Part shown: positions 6,682 to 13,150 of the stretch, piece by piece
Layout of the letters: every line of letters starts with the position of its first letter
Numbering within the stretch: position 1 is the first letter of the stretch
NCBI GenBank assembly: GCA_910577495.1
Contig: CAJTML010000027.1
Coordinates: 1 to 20,145, forward strand
DNA length: 20,145 bases
Origin: an uncultured Eggerthellaceae bacterium
GTDB taxonomy: Bacteria; Actinomycetota; Coriobacteriia; Coriobacteriales; Eggerthellaceae
Direction: 5' to 3'
Position numbers and translations under genes: made by a program
The notes under the pieces: generated by a model
The model's input: the letters and a program-made list of their open reading frames with translations, nothing else
Told to the model about the DNA's origin: nothing
The model's database searches: none

Positions 6682-7764
6682 GTGGTCACGAAGCGAAAAG
6701 CGACAACAACCCCATCGAAAAAGTCATCGGGTGCCTCCGCGCGGGGCACCCAAAAGTCTGTGCGCCCGCAGGCGAAGAAGACGGGCGCCGCGAAGACGGC
6801 GAAAACCGCGAAGACCGCACCTGCGTCGCGCCCTGCGTCGCGCTCTGCGTCGCAAGCCGCGCCTACGCCACGTCCCGCTGCTGCGCCCAACCCACAAGCA
6901 ACGCCCGTACGCCCCGCGCCTAGTCCGCAAGCAACGCCAGCACGCCCCGCACCGCCGATGCGCCCGATGCAGACCGCATCGGCTTCACGTCCGCAACCGC
7001 AACCGGTTGGACAAACTGGCCGGCGCGTGTTGCCCGCAAAGCCTGCAAAGCCGCTGCGTCGCAGGCGCATGTGGCCGTGGGTGGTCGGCGCGTTGTTGCT
7101 GGTCATTGTTGTGCTTGTGGGGTTGTTCGCGTGGAATCGCTGGTGGCGCTATGACGACGCAGAAGATATGCTGGGCAACTGGCTTGCCAATGACACCAGC
7201 AGCCTCGTGGTTATTGATGGCGAGACCATTCGCATTGCAGATGATGTGGCTTATGACTACACGATTGATCCCTTCGCCAAAACCATCACGTTTACGTTTG
7301 GCAGCATGAAAGGCAGCGGTCGGTATTGGTTTAGTGAAGACCGCCAGCAGTTGGTCATTACTGACGGGGATACGTATAGTGCGCTCTCCACGCTGCTTGA
7401 GGATATCTCATACGACGCTGAGCAGCTCAAACGCAGCATTTTGGGGCAGTCGCCGCTGACGCGAGAGCCTAAAGAAGGTGCCACGTTGCTTGAGCGCGAA
7501 GGTGCAGAGGCGGGTGCGCTGCCTACGCGGCCAACGCATGATGATGGACTGGATCCCGATGAGGCGCTTGATGGGGACGATGTAGCTGATACTGGCGACG
7601 CAGCCGACGCGGGCGATACTGGCGAGGTACCCGACGACACTGGCGGCGTCGGCGACGTCATGCCTGATAATTCCACTGCCTATGACGCTGGGGACACCAG
7701 CGATGCTTGGTCGCAAGACGTACCCGTAGAAGGTGGCGAAGGGGGAGACGGTGCCGCCCTCTGA
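6682..7764 (+). CDS. Low-complexity single-pass membrane protein with small extracytoplasmic domain
   Basis: A 360-residue protein of unknown function. The cytosolic N-terminus (1-130) is Lys/Ala/Pro-rich and strongly basic, with short repeats (AKTAKT, ASRPASRSAS, and an 11-residue repeat starting PQATP at 71 and 82), and ends in RRRR before one membrane helix (about 131-151). After it comes a folded-looking region (about 155-260) with a G-N-W motif and alternating hydrophobic/Thr strands, reminiscent of small lipocalin-like beta domains in Gram-positive membrane proteins, though I cannot assign a family. The last 90 residues are Asp/Gly/Thr-rich and probably disordered outside the cell. The GTG start at 6682 follows GAGGAG (6666-6671). 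It lies 72 bases after serS, and its stop overlaps the start of the next gene by 14 bases, suggesting an operon and coupling. Confidence 0.78.
   Translation: MVTKRKATTTPSKKSSGASARGTQKSVRPQAKKTGAAKTAKTAKTAPASRPASRSASQAAPTPRPAAAPNPQATPVRPAPSPQATPARPAPPMRPMQTASASRPQPQPVGQTGRRVLPAKPAKPLRRRRMWPWVVGALLLVIVVLVGLFAWNRWWRYDDAEDMLGNWLANDTSSLVVIDGETIRIADDVAYDYTIDPFAKTITFTFGSMKGSGRYWFSEDRQQLVITDGDTYSALSTLLEDISYDAEQLKRSILGQSPLTREPKEGATLLEREGAEAGALPTRPTHDDGLDPDEALDGDDVADTGDAADAGDTGEVPDDTGGVGDVMPDNSTAYDAGDTSDAWSQDVPVEGGEGGDGAAL
6823..6957 (+). repeat. Short in-frame coding repeats in the basic N-terminal region
   Basis: CTGCGTCGC recurs every 12 bases at 6821, 6833 and 6845, giving an Ala-Ser-Arg type repeat. 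Further on a 33-base unit occurs twice in tandem (6892-6924 and 6925-6957), encoding an 11-residue unit that begins P-Q-A-T-P and continues with R-P-A-P. These could expand or contract by slippage or recombination without breaking the frame. Confidence 0.6.
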
Positions 7765-8188
7765 TGCGCCCACTCCGCTGACGCTGGCGCATCTCACGGT
7801 TTACGCAAGTCGCATGGAGGCCGAGGTGCACTTTGCGCCTGATGCGCCACGCATGTCTACACCTGCGCTTATTCGCCAACTTGAGCAGGACTTTCCCTAC
7901 CTCGGAGCGCATGCTTGCGTGAATGCGCGCGGCTCACAGTTTGCGGATGTGATGGAGCATACGTCACTGGCGCACGTGTTAGAGCACCTGGTCATTGACT
8001 TGCAGGTACAAGCACAGCGAACCCCTGACACCTCTGAGCGTGAGACCACATTCGTCGGCACCACTGAGTGGGTGGACAAAGCGGCTGGCATTGCGCGGGT
8101 ACGTGTGAGTTTCGCGGATGACTTGGTAGCGCTTGCTGCGTTTCGCCAAGCAACCGAGATTCTCAATAAGCTCCTTGGAGAGGTGTAA
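7751..8188 (+). CDS. Stand-alone protein resembling the N-terminal domain of cyanophycin synthetase
   Basis: A 145-residue protein. The stretch from about residue 40 to the end follows the N-terminal (N) domain of cyanophycin synthetase CphA1: a Leu-rich helix, L-G-A-H-A-C (51-56), then L-A-H-V-L-E-H-L-x-x-D-L-Q (73-85), then a V-R-V-S-F-x-D-D-x-x-A-L-A-A strand/helix (118-131). The HVLEH motif (75-79) is an HxxEH inverse-zincin type motif; in CphA1 the N domain has been reported (from memory) to bind or cleave the polymer. The ATP-grasp and Mur-ligase-like domains of CphA1 are absent. I choose GTG 7751 because AAGGGGGAG lies directly before it; GTG 7733 is possible but has a poor ribosome site. 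It overlaps the upstream membrane-protein gene. The assignment rests on remembered family patterns, not an alignment. Confidence 0.62.
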   Translation: MPPSDAPTPLTLAHLTVYASRMEAEVHFAPDAPRMSTPALIRQLEQDFPYLGAHACVNARGSQFADVMEHTSLAHVLEHLVIDLQVQAQRTPDTSERETTFVGTTEWVDKAAGIARVRVSFADDLVALAAFRQATEILNKLLGEV

Positions 8189-8267
8189 CCCCTCCTTCGC
8201 GGCGTCTTCCAAAAGTGTCACTTAGGCTACTATTCGCCAGCAAACCCACTTGCGTGCGTTTGGGTCA

Positions 8268-8282
8268 TGGTATGCTATCGAA
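8268..8282 (+). promoter_or_regulatory. Extended -10 promoter giving a probable leaderless mRNA
   Basis: TG-N-TATGCT (8268-8276) matches an extended -10 element and lies only six bases before the ATG at 8283, so transcription would start at or next to the start codon. No ribosome site precedes the ATG, which agrees with leaderless translation, a common mode in Actinomycetota. A small odd palindrome AAGTG-T-CACTT at 8213-8223 lies upstream and could be an operator. Confidence 0.5.
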
Positions 8283-9569
8283 ATGACTACAGCACATCTC
8301 ATATTCGACACCACTGAAGACAAGATTGCCACGCGCGTTAAAAAGATGCGATCATCGGCAGTCCGTGATCTGTTTGCGGCTGCAACGCGTGCTGATGTGA
8401 TCTCGCTCTCCGGTGGCATGCCCGACGTTTCACTCTTGCCGAAAAGCTCAATTGAGCTGGCAGTTCGTGCCGCTTGCAACGATGATCGGGCCGTTGCTTT
8501 GCAATACGGTGGCACGGACGGACGCAAAGAAACGCGCCAAGTATTTTGCGACATCATGCGCGACATTGGCATTCGCGTGAAGCCCGAGCAGGTGCTTATC
8601 ACCTCGGGCGCGCAAGAGGCGCTTGACCTTTTGGCGAAGGCGTTCATTGATCCTGATGACATCATCTTGGCCGAAGGTCCCACGTATTTGGGCGCGCTGC
8701 AGGCGTTTTCCGCATACGAGCCCGACATCCGCTGCATTCCGTTTGATGAAGACGGCATGCGCATGGATTTGCTTGAGGCAGAGCTGGAAAAGATCGGCAA
8801 AAACAACCCGCGTCTGAAGTTTCTCTACACCATTCCGAACTTCCAAAACCCCGGCGGCGTGACGCTTTCGCATGAGCGCAGGCAGCGTCTGCTGGAGCTT
8901 GCTCACGAGTACGGTTTTATGGTGGTTGAGGACGATCCGTATGGGCGCCTTCGCTATGATGGTGGCCACATGGTGCCGCTCAAAGCCATGGATGATCAGG
9001 TAATTTATCTGGGAACCATCTCGAAGGTGTTCGCGCCAGGCCTACGCACGGGCTGGATTGCCGCCCCGCGCGATGTACTCAAGCGCGTCAACTTGGTCAA
9101 GCAGGGCACCGACTTGTGCGGAAGCTCGTTTGACCAGGTGGTTGTTGAGCACTACTTCACCGACACGCCGTGGCAAAAAACGCTGCAGAAGTTTGTGGAG
9201 ACCTACCGCGTTCGCCGCGATGCCATGTTGGCTGCGCTGGAAGAATACTTCCCGCCGGAGGCAACCTGGACGCATCCCGAGGGCGGCTTTTTCGTGTGGG
9301 TCACGCTGCCGGATTATTTCGACACCGGTCAGCTGCTCAACGAGGCGCTTGAAGCAGGTGTGACGTTTGTGCCGGGGGATAGCTTCTATCCGGCTGCAAG
9401 CGGTGGCAAAAGCTCAATGCGCATCAACTTTAGTTTTGAAACTCCTGAAAATATTCGCGAAGCTATCAGGCGCTTGGCTGACGTTATCCAAGATCGCATG
9501 GAGCTGTATCGTGCATTTATTGCTGCGGGCGCGCTTTCGTCAGGCGACGAAGCAAGCGCGGCCGAGTAG
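8283..9569 (+). CDS. PLP-dependent class I/II aminotransferase (2-aminoadipate aminotransferase/LysN-like group)
   Basis: A 428-residue fold-type I aminotransferase that moves amino groups between amino acids and 2-oxo acids with pyridoxal phosphate. Seen: LSGGMPD near the N-terminus, the ITSGAQEALDLL cofactor-binding block, the P-N-F-Q-N-P-G-G segment, the VVEDDPYG block containing the cofactor-contacting Asp and Tyr, and GTISKVFAPGLRTGW with the Schiff-base Lys248; an Arg near the C-terminus in SMRINFS should bind substrate carboxylate. The pattern fits the group containing LysN, aromatic and MocR-related aminotransferases, without a DNA-binding domain. Substrate is not resolvable. The ATG at 8283 is chosen because a -10 element sits just upstream; TTG 8250 would add residues lying on the promoter. 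It leads a tight operon, 20 bases before the ligase gene. Confidence 0.88.
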   Translation: MTTAHLIFDTTEDKIATRVKKMRSSAVRDLFAAATRADVISLSGGMPDVSLLPKSSIELAVRAACNDDRAVALQYGGTDGRKETRQVFCDIMRDIGIRVKPEQVLITSGAQEALDLLAKAFIDPDDIILAEGPTYLGALQAFSAYEPDIRCIPFDEDGMRMDLLEAELEKIGKNNPRLKFLYTIPNFQNPGGVTLSHERRQRLLELAHEYGFMVVEDDPYGRLRYDGGHMVPLKAMDDQVIYLGTISKVFAPGLRTGWIAAPRDVLKRVNLVKQGTDLCGSSFDQVVVEHYFTDTPWQKTLQKFVETYRVRRDAMLAALEEYFPPEATWTHPEGGFFVWVTLPDYFDTGQLLNEALEAGVTFVPGDSFYPAASGGKSSMRINFSFETPENIREAIRRLADVIQDRMELYRAFIAAGALSSGDEASAAE

Positions 9570-9589
9570 TTGTCTGAAAGGAATACCGA

Positions 9590-10579
9590 ATGGGTTTGAA
9601 GGTTGCCGTATTGATGGGTGGCGCGTCGTATGAGCGCGAGTTCTCACTGGCAAGTGGTAAAAACGTCTGTGCTGCACTAGAAGAGGCAGGTCACAAGGTT
9701 GTTCCTTTGGACACCACCGCTGATTTGGTGCCCACGCTTCGTTCTGAGCGCCCCGATGTTTGCTACTCTGCTTTGCATGGCAAACATGGCGAAGACGGCA
9801 CGATTCAAAGTCTGTTGGAATTCTTGGATATCCCGTTTGTGGGTTCTCCGGGGTCGGTGTGTCAGCGCGCGTGGAACAAAGACTCTATGCACTCCGAGAT
9901 GGCAACGTATCGCGCCATCACGGGCGAGGCGCCTATTGCGTCATGGCCGCAAGGCATTTATCTGGCGCGCGACGCGTTCAAAAACATGGGCGCTGCAACC
10001 GCGCTTGACCTGGTACCCGAGCGCGTGATCGGCGGTTTTCCGGTCTGCGTGAAGCCCGCACACGGTGGTTCGGCTTTAGGTGTGCATCGCGTTGATTGCG
10101 CCGAAGAGCTGGGAGATGCGGTGTTGGACGCGCTTTCGTATGACAGCGCGGTGGTTATTGAGCAGTGGGTTGAAGGTGTCGAAATTGCCGTGTCGGTTTT
10201 AGGCACCGGTTGGGACGCCTATGCACTGCCGCCCGTTGAGATCGTGAAGAAAACGGACATGTACGATACCGATGCGCGCTTAAAGCCGGGCATGGTTGAG
10301 TATGTTGCGCCTGTTCGCCCTGAATCGCTTTCGGACGACCCGTCAACCGCAGAGGGTATTCGTGCTGAGATTGAGCGCGCAGCACTTGAGGTGTATCGCG
10401 CATACAACGTGAAAGACTTGGCTCGCATTGACTTGATCTGGGATGGCGCCCAGGCGCGCGTGTTCGAAGTGAACATCTCGCCGGGTATGGCAGAAAACTC
10501 GCTCTTCCCGCTGGCGTGTCAGGCAGCAGGGCTTTCGCTTTCAGCTGTGCTCAACGAGTTAGTGGAGCAGTACGCGTAA
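9590..10579 (+). CDS. ddl: D-alanine-D-alanine ligase family protein (ATP-grasp)
   Basis: A 329-residue ATP-grasp ligase that would join two D-amino acids, normally D-alanine, for the peptidoglycan stem peptide. Conserved: GGASYEREFSLASG with Glu15, the LHGKHGEDGTIQ block, VGS at 84-86, VCVKPAHGGSALG with Ser161 (equivalent of E. coli DdlB Ser150), RIDL (Arg279, Asp281) and FEVNISPGM (Glu293, Asn295) for metal and substrate. The omega loop aligns without gaps to E. coli DdlB, but the Lys-Tyr pair (DdlB 215-216) is Arg230-Leu231 here. Because that Tyr helps set specificity at the second subsite, the acceptor could be D-Ala or another D-residue. AAAGGA precedes the ATG. It sits 20 bases after the aminotransferase and 15 bases before the PspA-like gene. 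Confidence 0.9.
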   Translation: MGLKVAVLMGGASYEREFSLASGKNVCAALEEAGHKVVPLDTTADLVPTLRSERPDVCYSALHGKHGEDGTIQSLLEFLDIPFVGSPGSVCQRAWNKDSMHSEMATYRAITGEAPIASWPQGIYLARDAFKNMGAATALDLVPERVIGGFPVCVKPAHGGSALGVHRVDCAEELGDAVLDALSYDSAVVIEQWVEGVEIAVSVLGTGWDAYALPPVEIVKKTDMYDTDARLKPGMVEYVAPVRPESLSDDPSTAEGIRAEIERAALEVYRAYNVKDLARIDLIWDGAQARVFEVNISPGMAENSLFPLACQAAGLSLSAVLNELVEQYA

Positions 10580-10594
10580 GGCAGATGATGATGT

Positions 10595-11215
10595 ATGGTC
10601 GCTTTTGGCGAACAAAACACGCACCAAGCACGCTCGTTCAAACAGGTGCTTGACGCTGAAGACGACCCCAAAAAGGCCATCGACGATTACCTGGTGAGCG
10701 TCTACACCACGCTGCAAGAGATTCGCCAATCAACTGAGCAGGCACGCGCACTTACCGAGCAGCGCAAGCGCGCGTGCGAGGAAAATGACGCGCAAATTGA
10801 GCGGTTTGAGAATCTGGCGAAAAAGGCACTTTCTGCAGGTAACGAAGATGACGCGCGCGCTTTTCTTACCAAAAAACAAGAGCTGTTAGAGGCACAGGTT
10901 GAGCTTCGCCAAGATTTTGAAGCGGCGGATGCGGCCTCTGATGCGATGAGCGAGGCGTACGACGATCTTGTCGAGCACTTTGAAGCGCTGAAGGATCGCA
11001 AGGAAGATTTGTTGTTGAAGCTGCTTGAGGCGAATGTTCGCACGCAGGCAGGGAACGTGAGCGCGCACAGTCAGAGCGCAGACGCGGCGCTTGAAGCATT
11101 TTCCCAGATTGACGAAGAGACCACGCGTCTCATTGATAAGGCGCACGCGCTTACCTTGCTGGATGCAGGTACGTCGTTGCAGCTTGAACAGCTGGAGCAA
11201 AAGTACGCCACATAA
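10595..11215 (+). CDS. Divergent PspA/IM30-family protein (paralogue of the gene at 12421)
   Basis: A 206-residue, almost wholly helical coiled-coil protein. It aligns without gaps for about its first 85 residues to the canonical PspA encoded at 12421: D-P at 24-25, D-D-Y-L, and A-G-N-E-D-D-A-R-A-F-L-x-K-K-Q-E are shared landmarks. PspA/IM30 proteins are ESCRT-III-like membrane-remodelling and envelope-stress proteins. Here the N-terminal helix that normally inserts in the membrane has lost its hydrophobic face (Gln, Asn, Thr, His, Gln at positions 7-11 against Phe, Thr, Ser, Ile, Ile in the paralogue), so it may be a soluble partner or regulator of the canonical PspA. The C-terminus ends in L-E-Q-K-Y. 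The ribosome site is weak (AAGG 13 bases upstream), and a TGA lies in frame just upstream, so translation may be coupled to the ligase gene. Confidence 0.8.
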   Translation: MVAFGEQNTHQARSFKQVLDAEDDPKKAIDDYLVSVYTTLQEIRQSTEQARALTEQRKRACEENDAQIERFENLAKKALSAGNEDDARAFLTKKQELLEAQVELRQDFEAADAASDAMSEAYDDLVEHFEALKDRKEDLLLKLLEANVRTQAGNVSAHSQSADAALEAFSQIDEETTRLIDKAHALTLLDAGTSLQLEQLEQKYAT

Positions 11216-11233
11216 CGGCGATAGGAGCTAGAT

Positions 11234-12394
11234 ATGGGCAGATCATCTAGTGGTAGAAGCGGTGGCAGTTTTTCTGGTGGCGGCCGTGGCGGCGGGAGCT
11301 TTCGCGGTGGGAACCGCGCGGGTGGTTCTGGCGGCTCGGGTGGTCGGTCAGCGGGTCGGTCGTCTGGCTCAGGTTCGTCGGGTTCTTCGCCATTTGGTTT
11401 TGGCGGGGGCTTCCCGTTTTTACCGTTGCTTATAAGCCGTGGGATGAGGGCGTCTCGGCCAGACGAGCCTTATGTACAGCAGCCCACCACTGCGCAACCG
11501 ACGCCCAAGCCTACTTCACAAACTGGTGCACCCGCCCCGCCACCAGCGCCCGGTTCGTCGAGCGCGCCAATTCCGCCAACACCGTCAGGCTCGTCGAGCG
11601 GGCCGGTGCCCTTCAAATCTTCCACGGGAACATCATGGGTAAGCCGCATCGTGCTTATTGTTGCGGCCATCGTGTTAGTGGTGAGCGTCTTTGGCCTGGT
11701 GAGCAACGCAGTCTCAGGTCTGACTGGCAGCCAGATTGAGCGCACGCCCCTAGCGGCAGGTGCGGTAACTGAGACGCCCTACTACGAAGATCTGGACGGC
11801 GATTGGATTTATAGTCCCTCGAAGTTAGAAAGCGGCCTTCGCCAGTTTTACGAGAAGACCGGCGTGCAACCCTACGTGCTCATTTTGCCGAATGGTGCCC
11901 TCACCGACCAGGATCAGATTTCTCAGTTTGCCCAGGAAGCATATGACCAGCTCTTCACTGACGAGGCGCATCTTTTGCTTGTCTTTTGTGACCAGAATGA
12001 CGGGACGTATTTGTGTGGACTTGCCATTGGCGCGCAGGCGCTCAGTGTTATGGATACCCAAGCCCTTGCGGTGTTAGAGCGCAATCTTGACGCAAACTAT
12101 CTCAATTTCGACATCACTGAAGAGCAGATTTTCTCCAACACGTTCGCCCAAACTGCAGACGACATTATGCGCAGCGGCGATGCCGCGGGGAGTCCAACTG
12201 GTTACGTGATTGCAATCTTGCTTGCATCTATAACGATATGTGCCGTTGTTATAATTGAGAGACGAAAGCATAAGCAGCAGCAAGAAGAACTGCAGCGCCA
12301 ACAAATTCTGGAATCTCTTGATCAGCCGCTTGAAAAGTTCAGCGACAAAGAGATAGAGGAGCTGGCCAGCAAGTATGAAGATGCTGATGCGTAA
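11234..12394 (+). CDS. Two-pass membrane protein with Gly/Ser/Arg-rich N-terminus and TPM/YgcG-like domain
   Basis: A 386-residue protein between two PspA-family genes. The N-terminus (1-50) is Gly/Ser/Arg-rich (GGSF, GGGR repeats), followed by a GFGGGFPFLPLL patch and a Pro-rich linker (80-127). Then TM1 (about 137-160), an extracytoplasmic domain (about 183-313) and TM2 (about 323-341). The domain reads like a divergent TPM fold: L-x-x-F-Y-x-x-T-G-V-Q-P-Y-V (about 202-215) and Y-D-Q-L-F-x-D-E-A-H-L-L-L-V-F (237-251). A charged cytosolic coiled-coil tail ends in I-E-E-L-A-S-K-Y-E. PspA plus TPM-protein neighbourhoods are known in Gram-positive envelope-stress loci such as the B. subtilis ydjFGHI group. 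TAGGAG precedes the ATG. Molecular activity is unknown; the domain call is by pattern and could be wrong. Confidence 0.72.
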   Translation: MGRSSSGRSGGSFSGGGRGGGSFRGGNRAGGSGGSGGRSAGRSSGSGSSGSSPFGFGGGFPFLPLLISRGMRASRPDEPYVQQPTTAQPTPKPTSQTGAPAPPPAPGSSSAPIPPTPSGSSSGPVPFKSSTGTSWVSRIVLIVAAIVLVVSVFGLVSNAVSGLTGSQIERTPLAAGAVTETPYYEDLDGDWIYSPSKLESGLRQFYEKTGVQPYVLILPNGALTDQDQISQFAQEAYDQLFTDEAHLLLVFCDQNDGTYLCGLAIGAQALSVMDTQALAVLERNLDANYLNFDITEEQIFSNTFAQTADDIMRSGDAAGSPTGYVIAILLASITICAVVIIERRKHKQQQEELQRQQILESLDQPLEKFSDKEIEELASKYEDADA

Positions 12395-12420
12395 ACTCAT
12401 AAAAGGTTAGGAGTACCATC

Positions 12421-13107
12421 ATGGGAATGCTTGAACGTTTTACCTCCATCATCAAGGCAAACATTAACGAACTGCTGGATCGCGCAGAAGATCCTGAGAA
12501 GATGGTTGATCAGTATCTTCGCGATATCCAAGACGACTTAGCGCAGGTCAAACAGGAAACTGCCGGCGTTATGGCTGAAGAGGCACGCACGCAGCGCATG
12601 GTTGACGAGAACAACGAAGAAGTTGCCAAGTACGACAAACTGGCACGCACCGCATTGCAGGCGGGCGAAGAGGACGATGCACGCACCTTCCTGGTAAAGA
12701 AGCAGGAGTGCGAGGCGAAGGGCATCAGCTTGCAGCAGGCCTATGATGCTGCGCACGAGAACGCTCGCAAGATGCAGGAGATGCACGACAAACTGGTTGC
12801 TGACGTGCAAGAGTTGCAGGCACGTCGCGAAGCCATCAAAGCTAAGACTGCTGTTGCAAAGACGCAAGAAAAGGTGAACGAGATCACTGGAAGCGCCAGC
12901 AAAGCAGAGAGCTCTCGCGAGGCGTTTGAGCGCATGGAAGCCAAGGCTGATCAGATACTTGATCAGGCAAATGCCATTGCTGAGCTGGACAAAGACGGCA
13001 AAGATCCGGTCGTGCAACTTGAGGACAAGTATTCTTCAGTAGACAAGATGCAGGGCGTGGAAGAAGAGCTTGCCAAAATGAAGCTTGAAATGGGCATTGA
13101 CCAGTAA
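12421..13107 (+). CDS. pspA: PspA/IM30 family envelope-stress protein
   Basis: A 228-residue PspA-type protein. It has the typical N-terminal amphipathic helix (MGMLERF...IIKANINELLD, residues 1-20), the D-P-E-K-M-V-D-Q-Y-L signature (24-33), and long Glu/Lys/Ala/Gln-rich coiled-coil helices carrying the A-G-E-E-D-D-A-R-T-F-L-x-K-K-Q segment, which is the hallmark of the family. Such proteins form rings or rods on the inner face of the cytoplasmic membrane and maintain it under stress. The length is normal. A TTAGGAG site precedes the ATG. It is the last gene of the operon, 26 bases after the TPM-like gene, and is followed by a hairpin. No PspF-, PspB- or PspC-like gene is in view, so control must differ from the enterobacterial system. 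Confidence 0.93.
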   Translation: MGMLERFTSIIKANINELLDRAEDPEKMVDQYLRDIQDDLAQVKQETAGVMAEEARTQRMVDENNEEVAKYDKLARTALQAGEEDDARTFLVKKQECEAKGISLQQAYDAAHENARKMQEMHDKLVADVQELQARREAIKAKTAVAKTQEKVNEITGSASKAESSREAFERMEAKADQILDQANAIAELDKDGKDPVVQLEDKYSSVDKMQGVEEELAKMKLEMGIDQ

Positions 13108-13122
13108 AGATTGCATTGTGTA

Positions 13123-13150
13123 CCGAGCGCGCTACACCCCGCGCGCTCGG
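13123..13150. terminator. Hairpin between convergent pspA and luxR-type genes
   Basis: A perfect 10-base-pair GC-rich stem (CCGAGCGCGC at 13123-13132, complement at 13141-13150) with an 8-base loop starts 15 bases after the pspA stop. The stop codon of the minus-strand regulator (13132-13134) lies inside it, so the right arm also codes for that protein's last residues. No T-run follows in either direction; it is placed like a shared terminator, but may depend on Rho or act as an mRNA 3'-end stabiliser. Confidence 0.55.
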
